Notes under the pieces: model-generated
Databases searched by the model: none
What the model saw: only the letters and a program-made list of their open reading frames with translations
Told to the model about the DNA's origin: nothing
Origin: Streptomyces odonnellii
GTDB lineage: Bacteria > Actinomycetota > Actinomycetes > Streptomycetales > Streptomycetaceae
Reading direction: 5' to 3'
DNA length: 44,600 nucleotides
Assembly (NCBI RefSeq): GCF_000981895.1
Contig: NZ_LATD01000287.1
Coordinates: 1-44,600 of the forward strand
Shown here: one piece after another, positions 35,453 to 44,460 of the stretch
How positions within the stretch are numbered: the stretch's first letter is position 1
Layout of the letters: every line of letters begins with the position of its first letter
Translations under genes and position numbers: made by a program

Positions 35453-35773
35453 TCACAGCGTCACACGGCGCGCCACCCGCTCGACCGACCGTACGGCCTC
35501 GTCCAGTTCCTCCACGGACGGGGCCGTCCGCAGTGCCTCGGCCAGATCCCCGGCCGCGACGGTGAGCTGGTCCGCGACCGCGAACACCCCCGCGTCCGGC
35601 ATGATCCGCGGCTCCTCGCCCGGAGCGTCCAGCCGCTGGGCGCGTACGGACAGTTCCCTGGCCAGAGCCAGTGCCTCGGCCGCCGCCCCGCGCCGGAGCC
35701 GGCTCTGCGGAGCGGCCCGCAACCGGTCGGCGAATCGGTCCACGGCGGCCGTCAGCGACGTTGTATCGAGCAC
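35453..35773 (-). CDS. Conserved hypothetical protein (small helical)
   Basis: About 106 residues from GTG 35773, mainly helical and charged: TTSLTAAVDRFADRLRAAPQ, GAAAEALALARELSVRAQRL, PDAGVFAVADQLTVAAGDLAEAL, ending in VERVARRVTL. It resembles small Streptomyces proteins I recall without function. The frame extends to 35845 but that part is not conserved-looking. It is convergent with the preceding gene. Confidence 0.65.
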   Translation of the reverse strand: MLDTTSLTAAVDRFADRLRAAPQSRLRRGAAAEALALARELSVRAQRLDAPGEEPRIMPDAGVFAVADQLTVAAGDLAEALRTAPSVEELDEAVRSVERVARRVTL

Positions 35774-35929
35774 GCCGCCGACCCTACGCGCCAGGGACGC
35801 GCTGGGCCCCTGCCGGTCCCGCCCGATGGCGTCCGGTGCCGCCAACGGCTACGGGACTGTTGCCAACAGGCCAATGCTCGGGCACGGTGGCGTTAAGGAC
35901 CAGTACGCGCAGAGCGTCCGGAGGCGCCG

Positions 35930-36160
35930 ATGTCCCTTGTCTTCTCCGAAGAAACCCATCGCAACATGCTCTCCCGCATCCCTCATTGCACCGGTCGAGA
36001 GATCGCCGACTGGCTGCGCGCCGTCGAGGAAGGCCCCGCCCTCATCCGTTTCGAGGAGAAGGTGAGCTGGCTGAGGAGCGAGCACAACCTCGCCTATGGA
36101 CACGCGAAGGCGATCGTCCATGAGTACGACCTGAGGCGGGCGGCCCGCCGCCTGCTCTGA
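35930..36160 (+). CDS. DUF4287-like small protein
   Basis: 76 residues. The sequence TGREIADWLRAVEEGP and EKVSWLRSEHNLAYGHAKAIVHEYD matches the pattern of DUF4287, a small domain of unknown function whose conserved part ends GHAxAIVxE. GGAGG precedes the ATG at 7 bases. It is convergent with the BI-1 gene, with a shared terminator between them. Confidence 0.75.
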   Translation: MSLVFSEETHRNMLSRIPHCTGREIADWLRAVEEGPALIRFEEKVSWLRSEHNLAYGHAKAIVHEYDLRRAARRLL

Positions 36161-36185
36161 ACCGGCCGGTCAATGGACAGACAGC

Positions 36186-36224
36186 GGAAGGGGCCCGCGG
36201 GCTTGTCGCCCACGGGCCCCTTCC
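36186..36224. terminator. Bidirectional terminator hairpin
   Basis: GGAAGGGGCCCGCGGGC (36186-36202) pairs with GCCCACGGGCCCCTTCC (36208-36224), one mismatch, 5-base loop, between the convergent DUF4287-like and BI-1 genes. Confidence 0.85.
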
Positions 36225-36242
36225 TCCTGGTCTGTTGCCGCG

Positions 36243-37106
36243 TCAGTCGTTGCCCTGCAGGATCGACAGCACCCGCAGCATCTCCAGGTAGATCCACACC
36301 AGCGTCAGCGTGAGGCCGAAGGCCGCAAGCCAGGACTCCTCGCGCGGAGCGCCGTACGCGATGCCGTCCTCGACCTGCTTGAAGTCGAGCGCCAGGAAGC
36401 ACGCGCCGAGGATGATCCCGATGATGCCGAAGATGATGCCCAGACCGCCGCTGCGGAAGCCGAGGCCGTCACCACCGCCGAAGACGCTGAACAGCAGGTT
36501 GACGGCCATCAGGAGCAGGAAGCCCATGGCCGCGGCCATCACGAAGCCGTAGAAGCGGCGGGTGACCCGGATCCAGCGCATCTTGTACGCGAACAGCACA
36601 CCGGCGAAGACCGCCATCGTGCCCATGACCGCCTGCACCACCACGCCCGGCGCGATGTACGTGCTCACCGCGCTGCTGATGACGCCGAGGAAGACGCCCT
36701 CGAAGGCGGCGTACGCGAGAATCAGCGCCGGAGTCGGCCGGCGCTTGAAGGACTGGATCAGCGAGAGGACCATCGCGACCACGGCGGCGCCGATCGCGAT
36801 GCCGTAGGACTTGCCGAGGTTGGCCTCGTCGACCGGCAGAAGGACCCACGAGAGAACCGCCGTGAGGACGACCGTGCCCAGCGTCATGCCGGTACGGGTC
36901 ACGACGTCGTCGATCGTCATGACGCCGGTGCGCGCGGGCGCCTGCGGGCCCGCACCGTACGGAGCGCCCTGCTGCGGGGCGTACGGGTTGGTCGCGTACG
37001 GGTTGGTTCCTACGGCGGGGCCCCCGGCCGGCGCCGCGTTGAAGCCCGCGGGACCGTTGTCGCGGCTGAAGCCCCGTCGCGAGAAGACCGGGTTGCTGCT
37101 CCTCAT
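36243..37106 (-). CDS. Bax inhibitor-1/YccA family membrane protein
   Basis: 287 residues. A Pro/Gly/Ala/Tyr-rich cytoplasmic N-terminus of about 60 residues (TNPYATNPYAPQQGAPYGAG) precedes seven predicted membrane helices, including LGTVVLTAVLSWVLL, AFEGVFLGVISSAVSTYIA and FGIIGIILGACFLALDFKQV. The conserved ending DFKQVEDGIAYGAPREESW, with its acidic residues, marks the BI-1/YccA (UPF0005) family. Members are pH-sensitive calcium leak channels or protease regulators; the physiological role here is unknown. GGAGGAG precedes ATG 37106. It lies downstream of bldA on the same strand. Confidence 0.92.
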   Translation of the reverse strand: MRSSNPVFSRRGFSRDNGPAGFNAAPAGGPAVGTNPYATNPYAPQQGAPYGAGPQAPARTGVMTIDDVVTRTGMTLGTVVLTAVLSWVLLPVDEANLGKSYGIAIGAAVVAMVLSLIQSFKRRPTPALILAYAAFEGVFLGVISSAVSTYIAPGVVVQAVMGTMAVFAGVLFAYKMRWIRVTRRFYGFVMAAAMGFLLLMAVNLLFSVFGGGDGLGFRSGGLGIIFGIIGIILGACFLALDFKQVEDGIAYGAPREESWLAAFGLTLTLVWIYLEMLRVLSILQGND

Positions 37107-37294
37107 CTCACTCCTCCATGGCCACCCTGCGCGGCCTTGCCACAAGAGTAATAGGGACGCAAAGGGTACGCCCTAGTGCTGGGGGAGGATCTTTCCGGGA
37201 TCGTGACGTCACACCGGCCCCGCGTGCCCCGCGCACCGGCCGTTCCGGGGGCCGGAGGCACACCGCCGGGAGCGTGTCCGGAACGTCGGAAGTG

Positions 37295-37377
37295 TGCCCG
37301 GAACCGGACTTGAACCGGTACGCCCCCGAGGGGCAGCGAGGTTTAAGCTCGCCGTGTCTGCATTCCACCATCCGGGC
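37295..37377 (-). tRNA. bldA: tRNA-Leu(UAA), the bldA tRNA
   Basis: An 83-base class II tRNA folds fully: acceptor GCCCGGA/TCCGGGC, D-arm from TGGTGGAATGCAGACA, anticodon stem GCGAG/CTCGC around the loop CTTAAAC with anticodon TAA, variable arm GCCCC-TCG-GGGGC, and T-arm CCGGTTCAAGTCCGG. The discriminator is A and CCA is not encoded. Anticodon UAA reads the rare UUA codon. In Streptomyces this tRNA is BldA, the developmental switch for UUA-containing genes of morphology and antibiotic production. A candidate -10 box TAGGCT lies about 30 bases upstream on the minus strand. Confidence 0.96.
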
Positions 37378-37816
37378 ACGCGCGAAGCCGCGTTGGCACA
37401 TGAGCCTATCGGGACACACCACTCGAACAGCCGAGCGGCAACCCGATGTTGTCTTATTTTATTGACGTCTGAGGGTGCGTCAGGGCACGTACGGAGCCAT
37501 CCGCACATGCCGGACGCGGGTGGTCATCTCGTCCTCCGGCCCGCAGGAATGACGAAAAGTCGCCGCCCGGTCACTCATTCGGCACAGTCGCCGGTCCGCC
37601 ACCGGTCCCACCGGGGGCAGCCGCCGGTCCCGGACGGGGCATGCGACTCCGGGTGAAGGTGCCTCAGGGGCGGTGTCATACCGCAGGAGGAGGGCGGCGC
37701 CCCGGCGGTCAGACCCAAGAGGGCCCCGGGAACGGGCATCGGGACGGACGACTCGCGCTCCGGCGCCCCAGAGGATGGAGGCGTTCCCACAGCGCATCCG
37801 ACAGGAGAGTTCCCCC
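37378..37816. other. Gene-free spacer between bldA and the ABC exporter
   Basis: The 439 bases divergent between bldA and the exporter hold no supported gene. A strikingly AT-rich patch, TTGTCTTATTTTATTGACGTC, lies at 37449-37469, and on the bldA side TAGGCT (about 37405) may be its -10 box. The GCAGGAGG at 37682-37689 is a Shine-Dalgarno-like site without a credible following gene. Confidence 0.6.
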
Positions 37817-38587
37817 GTGACCACCACCCCGATCGCCCACCGCGCCACCGCGGTGGCCGCGCGTGCCTCCGAGCTGTCGAAGGTCTATGGACAGGGCGAG
37901 ACCCAGGTGGTCGCCCTCGACCGGGTCACCGTGGACTTCGTCCAGGGCGAGTTCACCGCGATCATGGGGCCGTCCGGCTCCGGCAAGTCCACCCTCATGC
38001 ACTGCGTCGCCGGTCTCGACACCTTCAGCAGCGGGTCCGTACGGCTCGGTGACACCGAACTCTCGACGCTCAAGGACAAGCAGCTCACCCAGTTGCGCCG
38101 GGACAAGATCGGCTTCATCTTCCAGGCGTTCAATCTGCTGCCGACCCTGACGGCCCTGGAGAACATCACGCTGCCGATGGACATAGCCGGGCGCAAGCCC
38201 GACAAGCAGTGGCTCGACCAGGTGATCGAGATGATCGGTCTGGCCGGCCGGCTCAGCCACCGGCCCACCCAGCTCTCCGGCGGCCAGCAGCAGCGGGTGG
38301 CCGTCGCCCGTGCGCTGGCCTCCCAGCCGGAGATCATCTTCGGCGACGAGCCGACCGGCAATCTGGACTCGCGTGCGGGTGCCGAGGTGCTGGGCTTCCT
38401 GCGCAACTCGGTACGGGAGCTGGGGCAGACGGTCGTCGTGGTGACCCACGACCCGGTCGCCGCGTCCTACTCCGACCGGGTGATCTTCCTCGCCGACGGA
38501 CAGATCGTCGACGAGATGCTCCACCCGAGCGCCGAGGGCGTACTCGACCGGATGAAGGCCTTCGACGCCAAGGGCCGTACGAGCTGA
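37817..38587 (+). CDS. ABC exporter ATPase, MacB/LolD type
   Basis: About 256 residues. Walker A MGPSGSGKSTLMH, Q-loop FIFQAFNLLPTLTALENI, signature LSGGQQQRVAVARAL, Walker B IIFGDEPTGNLDS and H-loop VVVTHDP are all of the MacB/LolD subfamily. This subfamily works with FtsX-like permeases in mechanotransmission or export rather than uptake. GTG 37817 is preceded by AGGAGAG. The large permease gene follows after 86 bases and is its partner. The substrate is unknown; similar pairs export peptides or lipids or handle antimicrobial stress. Confidence 0.92.
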   Translation: MTTTPIAHRATAVAARASELSKVYGQGETQVVALDRVTVDFVQGEFTAIMGPSGSGKSTLMHCVAGLDTFSSGSVRLGDTELSTLKDKQLTQLRRDKIGFIFQAFNLLPTLTALENITLPMDIAGRKPDKQWLDQVIEMIGLAGRLSHRPTQLSGGQQQRVAVARALASQPEIIFGDEPTGNLDSRAGAEVLGFLRNSVRELGQTVVVVTHDPVAASYSDRVIFLADGQIVDEMLHPSAEGVLDRMKAFDAKGRTS

Positions 38588-38673
38588 CGCCAGGTCACCC
38601 GCCCTCCCTTCGCGCACCCGCGCGCTCTCCCCCGTACCTCACTCGCCCGGCCCATTCCACCAGGACTCCCACC

Positions 38674-41232
38674 ATGTTCCGTACCGCCCTGCGCACTGTG
38701 CTCGCGCACAAGGCCAGACTGCTGATGACCGTGCTCGCCGTGATGCTCGGCGTGGCCTTCGTCTCCGGCACGCTGGTCTTCACCGACACCATCGGCAACG
38801 CTTTCCGCAACCAGTCGGCCAAGAGCTACAAGGACGTCGCCGTCGCCGTCTCGTCGCACGACAACGGCAAGAGCCCCGTCAACGGCGAGCAGAACGGCAA
38901 GGAGGAGAAGAGCCCCGGCCTGAGCGAGCAGACGCTGGAGAAGATGCGTGCCGTCGAGGGCGTCGCCTCGGTGACCGGCCGCGTCGACGGCTTCGCCGGG
39001 GTCGCCGACCCGGACGGCAAGCTCATCGGCAACGGCTGGTCCACCACCGGCGGCAACTTCGCGCCCGGCGCGGACGGCAAGGACCCCGCGTACACCTTCA
39101 CCACCGGCTCGGGCCCCGTCCGCGACGACCGGATCGCGCTCGACGAGGCCACGGCCACGAAGGGCGAGTACAAGGTCGGCGACCGGGTGCGTGTCGCCAC
39201 CAACGGTCCGGTACGGGAGTTCACCCTCGCCGGAATCTTCACCACCGAGGACGGCGCGGTCAACGCGGGCGGCAGCCTCGTGCTCTTCGACACCGCCGTC
39301 GCGCAGAAGCTCTATCTGGAGCCCGGCTACTACCTGAACGCCACGGTCACCGCGGCGCCCGGCGCCTCCGACAGCGCGATCCTGAGCCAGGTCAAGGGCC
39401 TGATCGGCGACACCGCCAGCGCGCAGACCGGCAAGGAGCTCGCCGACCGGCAGGCCGCGGACATCGAGTCGGGGCTCTCCGCCCTCAATCAGATGCTGCT
39501 CGCCTTCGCCGCCATCGCCCTGTTCGTCGGGGTGTTCCTGATCTCCAACACCTTCACCATGCTGGTCGCCCAGCGCACCAAGGAGCTGGCTCTGCTGCGC
39601 GCCGTCGGCGCCTCCCGCCGCCAGGTCAAGCGCTCGGTGCTGGCCGAGGCGGCGGTCGTCGGCGTGATCGCCTCGGCGGTCGGTTTCCTGCTCGGTCTCG
39701 GTCTGGCCGGCGGACTGGGGTCCGTGATGAGCGCGTTCGGCGCCCGGATGCCCGCAGGGCCGCTGGTGGTCTCGCCGACCGCGGTCGGCGCGGCCTTCGC
39801 GGTCGGTGTGCTGATCACCCTGCTCGCCGCATGGCTGCCCGCCCGCAGGGCCGCGAAGATCCCGCCGGTGGCGGCGATGAGCAGTGTGCACGCGGTGGCC
39901 ACCACGCGGTCGCTGGTGGTACGGAACTCGATCGGCGGGGTGCTGACCCTGCTCGGCGCGGCCCTGATCGTCGGGGGCGCGGCGGCGGGCGCCGACAACG
40001 GCCGGCTGCTGATCGGCGGCGGCGCGTTCCTGACGATGATCGGTGTCATCGTGCTGATCCCGCTGCTCTCGCGGCCCGTCATCGCGCTCGTACAGCCGCT
40101 CCTGAACCGGGTGTTCGGGGTCGCCGGCAAGCTGGCGGGGCAGAACGCGGTCCGCAATCCGCGCCGTACCGGAGCCACCGCCTCCGCACTGGCCATCGGG
40201 CTCACCCTCGTCACCGCTCTCACGGTGATCGGTGTCACCATCGGCCAGGCCGTGGACAAGATGACCACGGACAACATCAAGGCCGACTACATGGTCACCA
40301 TGGCGAGCGGCGGCCCGCTGGACCAGTCGGCGGTGGCCGCGCTGGAGAAGGCCCCCGGAGTGACCGCGGTCTCCCCGCAGCAGGCCACCTCCCTGGAGAT
40401 CAAGGGGCAGTTCCGCGCCGCCTCCGGGGTCACCCCCGGGGACATCGAGCAGGTCTTCACCTTCAACGGCGTCTCCGGTTCGCTGGACTCCCTGAAGGAC
40501 GGCGCGATCGCGGTCGCCGACAAGAGCGCCGAGTCCAACGGCTGGAAGGCCGGGGACACCGTCGAAGTGACGTACCGCGACGGCGAGTCCGCCCGGCTGA
40601 GGATCGGCGCGGTCTACGAGTCGAACGAGTTCCTCTCGCCGGTGCTGGTCCCCCGCGATCTGATCGCCCCGCACGAGACCAAGCCGTACATTCCCGAGGT
40701 CTGGGTGAAGATGGACGGGGGCGCGAACGACGCGCATGAGCAGGCGCTGGTGGACGCGCTGGGCGACAACCCGGGCATCGACTTCAAGGACCAGCAGGAC
40801 ATCAGGAACACCTTCGGCGGCTTCATCAACACCGCGCTGAACATCATGTACGGCCTGCTGGCCATGGCCCTGATCATCGCGGTCCTCGGAGTCATCAACA
40901 CCCTGGCGATGTCGGTCTTCGAGCGGCAGCAGGAGATCGGCATGCTGCGGGCGATCGGCCTGGACCGCGGCAAGGTCAAGCGGATGATCCGGCTGGAGGC
41001 CGTGGTGATCTCGCTCTTCGGCGCGGTGATCGGGGTGGGGCTCGGGTCCTTCCTGGCCTGGGCGGTCGGCGAGACCTTCAAGGACGATGTGCCGGGGTAC
41101 GCCCTGGTCATCCCGTGGGACCGGATCGGGATCTTCCTGGTGCTGGCCGGGGTCGTGGGGGTGCTGGCCGCGCTCTGGCCGGCGCGCAGCGCCGCGAAGC
41201 TGAACATGCTGACGGCGATCAAGACGGAGTAG
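38674..41232 (+). CDS. ABC exporter permease, FtsX/MacB-like, duplicated
   Basis: 852 residues. An N-terminal helix (LLMTVLAVMLGVAFVSGTLV) precedes an extracytoplasmic domain (about 40-265), followed by three helices with the FtsX core (QRTKELALLRAVGASRRQVKRSVL). A second half repeats the plan: LASGLTLVTALTVIGVTIGQA-type helix, extracytoplasmic domain, then the second FtsX core (FERQQEIGMLRAIGLDRGKVKRMI) and helices to the end. This duplicated architecture is typical of actinobacterial single-chain permeases working with a separate ATPase. The ATG has only a weak site (AGGA, 11 bases). Confidence 0.92.
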   Translation: MFRTALRTVLAHKARLLMTVLAVMLGVAFVSGTLVFTDTIGNAFRNQSAKSYKDVAVAVSSHDNGKSPVNGEQNGKEEKSPGLSEQTLEKMRAVEGVASVTGRVDGFAGVADPDGKLIGNGWSTTGGNFAPGADGKDPAYTFTTGSGPVRDDRIALDEATATKGEYKVGDRVRVATNGPVREFTLAGIFTTEDGAVNAGGSLVLFDTAVAQKLYLEPGYYLNATVTAAPGASDSAILSQVKGLIGDTASAQTGKELADRQAADIESGLSALNQMLLAFAAIALFVGVFLISNTFTMLVAQRTKELALLRAVGASRRQVKRSVLAEAAVVGVIASAVGFLLGLGLAGGLGSVMSAFGARMPAGPLVVSPTAVGAAFAVGVLITLLAAWLPARRAAKIPPVAAMSSVHAVATTRSLVVRNSIGGVLTLLGAALIVGGAAAGADNGRLLIGGGAFLTMIGVIVLIPLLSRPVIALVQPLLNRVFGVAGKLAGQNAVRNPRRTGATASALAIGLTLVTALTVIGVTIGQAVDKMTTDNIKADYMVTMASGGPLDQSAVAALEKAPGVTAVSPQQATSLEIKGQFRAASGVTPGDIEQVFTFNGVSGSLDSLKDGAIAVADKSAESNGWKAGDTVEVTYRDGESARLRIGAVYESNEFLSPVLVPRDLIAPHETKPYIPEVWVKMDGGANDAHEQALVDALGDNPGIDFKDQQDIRNTFGGFINTALNIMYGLLAMALIIAVLGVINTLAMSVFERQQEIGMLRAIGLDRGKVKRMIRLEAVVISLFGAVIGVGLGSFLAWAVGETFKDDVPGYALVIPWDRIGIFLVLAGVVGVLAALWPARSAAKLNMLTAIKTE

Positions 41233-41301
41233 GCGCGGAACAGCGGAACAGCGGAACAGCCGGCGGCCGGTACCAGGCGCCGACGGACCGCGCGCGGTAC
41301 G

Positions 41302-41334
41302 AAGGGCCGGATCCCCGTGCGGGATCCGGCCCTT
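41302..41334. terminator. Bidirectional terminator hairpin
   Basis: AAGGGCCGGATCCC and GGGATCCGGCCCTT form a perfect 14-bp stem with a 5-base loop between the convergent permease and methyltransferase genes. Just before it, CGGAACAG is repeated three times in tandem (41237-41261). Confidence 0.88.
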
Positions 41335-41365
41335 CCGGCTGTGCCCCCGGCCGGCGCCCCCTTGG

Positions 41366-42712
41366 CTAAGCCCCCCAGACGCGGGCGCGCCGCGGCATCC
41401 CGGAGACCCCGCTCTCCGGGGTCTTCACGGCCAGGATCTGGTTGACGCCGATCCTGTTGTGCTCGAAGGAGACCGCGGAGGCGGCCATGTAGAGGCGCCA
41501 GACCCGGGCGCGGCCGGGGGAGGTGGTCCGTACCGCTCGGTCCCAGTGCTTCTCCAGGTTCGCCACCCAGCGGCGCAGGGTCAGCGCGTAGTGCTCGCGG
41601 ATCGACTCCACGTCGCGGACCTCGAAGCCCGCCTCCTCCAGCGTGGCCACGGTCCGCCCGAGCGGGGCCAGTTCGCCGTCGGGGAAGACGTACGCGTCGA
41701 TGAACTCGTCGATGCGGTAGGCCTCTTCGTCCGGTTCCGGACGGCGGGCGATCTGGTGGTTGAGCAGCCGTCCGCCCGGCTTGAGGAGGGCGTGGAGATC
41801 GTCGGCGTACTCCCGGTAACGGACGGAGCCGACATGTTCGGCCATGCCGATGGAGGAGATCGCGTCGTACGGGCCGTCCCTGACGTCCCGGTAGTCCTGG
41901 ACGCGGATCTCGATCAGGTCGGCCAGCCCCTCCTCCGCGACGCGTTTGCGCGCGTAGGTCGCCTGTTCCCGGGAGAGCGTGACCCCGGTGACGCGTACGC
42001 CGTACTCGCGGGCGGCGTGGATGGCCATCGAGCCCCAGCCGCAGCCGACGTCGAGCAGCCGCCGGCCCTCCACCAGCGCGAGCTTGCGGCAGATCAGGTC
42101 GAGCTTGTCGCGCTGTGCGTCTTCGAGGGTGAACTCCCGGCCGCCGGCTCCCTCGCCGCCGTCGTCGCTGCTGCTGCCGCCACTGCCGCCGTTGTCCCAG
42201 TAGGCGCACGAATAGACCATGGACGGGCCGAGCACCAGCTCGTAGAAGTCGTTGCCCACGTCGTAGTGGTGGCTGATCGCCTGCTTGTCGCGGCGCTTGG
42301 TGTGCAGGGCACCGGAGCGCCGCCGTACCTCCTCGGCCGGCGGGGCGGGCGGCGGCCAGGGTCCCGCGATCCGCAGCAGTTCGGCCCCGGCGGCACGCAT
42401 CCGGGGGTCGCGCACGGGGTGGACCGCCTCCTTGGAGTCCGGGCCGCGCTCCCAGAGGAACCCGGCGAGCCGGTCGAGGACCACGTACAGATCGCCGTCC
42501 ACATCGATCTCACCGGCCACCCAGGCGCGGGCGAGCCCCAGCTCGCCCGGCTTCCACAGGAGCCGGCGCAGCGCACGGCGGTTACGGATGATCAGGGCCG
42601 GGGCGTCCGGGGGACCCGATTCGCTGCCGTCCCAGGCACGGATACGGACCGGGAGCGGGGCCCCCAGCAGCTCTTCGGCGAGAGTGGTCAGCCGCAGCGC
42701 GGCGTCGGCCAT
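41366..42712 (-). CDS. Cyclopropane-fatty-acyl-phospholipid synthase family methyltransferase
   Basis: 448 residues. The N-terminal helical part (to about 140) has the family's DGSESGPPDAPALIIRNR and GLARAWVAGEIDVDGDL. Then comes KRRDKQAISHHYDVGNDFYELVLGP and the SAM-binding motif LLDVGCGWGSMAIHAA, followed by GVTLSREQ, SIGMAEHVG and the Tyr/Arg-rich C-terminus of CFA/mycolic-acid cyclopropane synthases. It transfers a methylene from S-adenosylmethionine to a lipid acyl double bond, or methylates it. A Gly/Ser/Asp insertion (NGGSGGSSSDDGGEGAGG) interrupts the protein near 185. GGAGGTG precedes the ATG. It lies downstream of ndh but a terminator separates them. Confidence 0.9.
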   Translation of the reverse strand: MADAALRLTTLAEELLGAPLPVRIRAWDGSESGPPDAPALIIRNRRALRRLLWKPGELGLARAWVAGEIDVDGDLYVVLDRLAGFLWERGPDSKEAVHPVRDPRMRAAGAELLRIAGPWPPPAPPAEEVRRRSGALHTKRRDKQAISHHYDVGNDFYELVLGPSMVYSCAYWDNGGSGGSSSDDGGEGAGGREFTLEDAQRDKLDLICRKLALVEGRRLLDVGCGWGSMAIHAAREYGVRVTGVTLSREQATYARKRVAEEGLADLIEIRVQDYRDVRDGPYDAISSIGMAEHVGSVRYREYADDLHALLKPGGRLLNHQIARRPEPDEEAYRIDEFIDAYVFPDGELAPLGRTVATLEEAGFEVRDVESIREHYALTLRRWVANLEKHWDRAVRTTSPGRARVWRLYMAASAVSFEHNRIGVNQILAVKTPESGVSGMPRRARVWGA

Positions 42713-43058
42713 GGCGCACACCTCCGTGGTGGCGAATACGGACATGCTCAACACCACGTAAACACCGGTCGGGTACGGATGCAGTCCCGGCAGCTCGCAA
42801 TGGGCGGGCAAAGTGGCTGCACGCACCACACACTTTCGTCGTGGTGTGTGCCGTTTGTCCCCCGCCACGGCGTCCGGACGCGAGGCGAATCCGAGGCGGA
42901 TGCGAGGCGGCCGCGAGTCGGAATACGGGGCGGACACGAGAAAGGCCGCCCGCACCACGGATGGCGGGCGGCCCTTCTCGTACTCGCATGCCGGTTGTTG
43001 TGCCGTACGCGCTGTTGGCTGCTGTGCCGTACGCGATCGCCGGATCCGGCGTCAGGCG
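42713..43058. other. Spacer between ndh and the methyltransferase
   Basis: No gene is supported. It holds GAGGCG direct repeats at 42880-42920, the terminator hairpin at 42938-42979 and, toward 42740-42840, the presumed promoter of the methyltransferase gene, including the pair GTGGTGTGTGC / GCACCACACAC. Confidence 0.6.
42938..42979 (-). terminator. Terminator hairpin after ndh
   Basis: On the minus strand GAGAAGGGCCGCCCGC pairs with GCGGGCGGCCTTTCTC around a 10-base loop, with one bulged base. It lies 80 bases after the ndh stop codon. Confidence 0.82.
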
Positions 43059-44447
43059 TCAGGACGCCTTGGCCTTCTCCGGGGTCTGCGTGACGGCGGC
43101 GACGGCCGGCGGGTTGGGCTTGGCGGCCTCGTAGAACTCCTCGCGCGGAGTCTCCATCGCGCCCAGCGAGACGACCTCGCGCTTGAGGAACATCGCCAGC
43201 GTCCAGTCGGCGAAGACCCGGATCTTGCGGTTCCAGGTCGGCATGGCCAGACCGTGGTAGGTGCGGTGCATGTACCACGCGAGACGGCCGCGGAGCCTGA
43301 TCTTCATCTTGCCCATGACGATCATCGCGACGCCCTTGTGCAGACCGAGACCGGCGACGGCGCCCTTGTTGGCGTGGCTGTACTCCTTCTGCGGGAAGCC
43401 CCGCATACCGGAGATGACGTTGTCGCCGAGCACCCGGGCCTGGCGCAGAGCGTGCTGCGCGTTCGGCGGGCACCAGGCGTTCTCGACCCCGGCCCGGCGG
43501 GCGGCGGCGTCCGGGACCTGGGCGTTGTCGCCGGCGGCCCAGATGTAGTCCGTGCCGCGCACCTGGAGCTTCTCGCTGGTGTCGACATGGCCGCGCGGGC
43601 CGAGCGGCAGACCGTACCGGGTGAGCGCCGGGTTGGGCTTGACGCCGGCCGTCCACACGATGGTGTTGGAGTCGACCTCCACGCCGTTGTTCAGCACGAC
43701 GTGGCCGTCGACGCAGGAGTCCATACCGGTCTTGAGGTAGACCTCGACACCGCGGCTCTCAAGGTGCTCCTTGCCCCAGGTGCCCAGCTTCGGGCCGACC
43801 TCGGGAAGGATCTTGTCGGCGACATCGACGAGCAGGAAGCGCATGTCCTCGCGCTTGACGCTGGTGTAGTACTTGGCCGCGTCGCGCGCCAGGTCCTCGA
43901 CCTCGCCGACGGTCTCCGCGCCGGCGAAGCCGCCGCCCACGAAGACGAAGGTCAGCGCCTTGCGGCGGACTTCCTCGTCGGTGGTGGAGTCGGCCTTGTC
44001 GAGCTGCTCCAGAACGTGGTTGCGCAGCCCGATGGCCTCCTCGATCCCCTTCATACCGATGCCCTGCTCGGCGAGACCGGGGATCGGGAAGGTACGGGAG
44101 ACCGCGCCGAGCGCCACGATCAGATAGTCGAAGGGCAGCTCGTACGCCTCGCCGACCAGCGGGGCGACCGTGGCGACCTTGCGGTCCTGGTCGATGGTGG
44201 TGACTCGGCCGGTGAGCACCTCAGCCTTGGGCAGCACGCGTCGCAGCGGTACGACGACATGCCGAGGCGAAATGCTGCCGGCGGCGGCTTCGGGAAGGAA
44301 GGGCTGGTACGTCATGTACGAGCGTGGGTCCACGACCGTGACGGTCGCCTCCCCGTAGCGCATCTTCTTCAGAATGCGACGAGCTGCGTACAGGCCTACG
44401 TACCCACCGCCTACAACGAGGATCCTGGGACGCTCCGTGGTGCTCAT
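43059..44447 (-). CDS. ndh: Type II NADH dehydrogenase (NDH-2)
   Basis: 462 residues. Two dinucleotide-binding folds are visible: FAD-binding ILVVGGGYVGLYAARRI at the N-terminus and NAD-binding FVFVGGGFAGAETVGEVEDL near residue 170. Others are SYMTYQPFLPEAAAGSI, TIVWTAGVKPNPAL, YIWAAGDNAQVPD and the quinone-site ANKGAVAGLGLHKG. The C-terminal amphipathic region (LAWYMHRTYHGLAMPTWNRK) would sit on the inner face of the membrane. It oxidises NADH and passes electrons to menaquinone without pumping protons. The length is typical. It is monocistronic, followed by a terminator. Confidence 0.93.
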   Translation of the reverse strand: MSTTERPRILVVGGGYVGLYAARRILKKMRYGEATVTVVDPRSYMTYQPFLPEAAAGSISPRHVVVPLRRVLPKAEVLTGRVTTIDQDRKVATVAPLVGEAYELPFDYLIVALGAVSRTFPIPGLAEQGIGMKGIEEAIGLRNHVLEQLDKADSTTDEEVRRKALTFVFVGGGFAGAETVGEVEDLARDAAKYYTSVKREDMRFLLVDVADKILPEVGPKLGTWGKEHLESRGVEVYLKTGMDSCVDGHVVLNNGVEVDSNTIVWTAGVKPNPALTRYGLPLGPRGHVDTSEKLQVRGTDYIWAAGDNAQVPDAAARRAGVENAWCPPNAQHALRQARVLGDNVISGMRGFPQKEYSHANKGAVAGLGLHKGVAMIVMGKMKIRLRGRLAWYMHRTYHGLAMPTWNRKIRVFADWTLAMFLKREVVSLGAMETPREEFYEAAKPNPPAVAAVTQTPEKAKAS

Positions 44448-44460
44448 GCCATCGAGTATC

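Noticed and set aside
37203..37212. GTGACGTCAC palindrome upstream of the BI-1 gene as a Crp site
   Set aside because: The spacing between GTG and CAC is 4, not the 6-8 expected of a Crp-type site; a 10-bp palindrome alone is weak evidence.
37480..37848. Minus-strand frame of 122 residues between bldA and the ABC exporter
   Set aside because: No similarity, no Shine-Dalgarno, and it overlaps the start of the exporter ATPase; treated as a chance frame.
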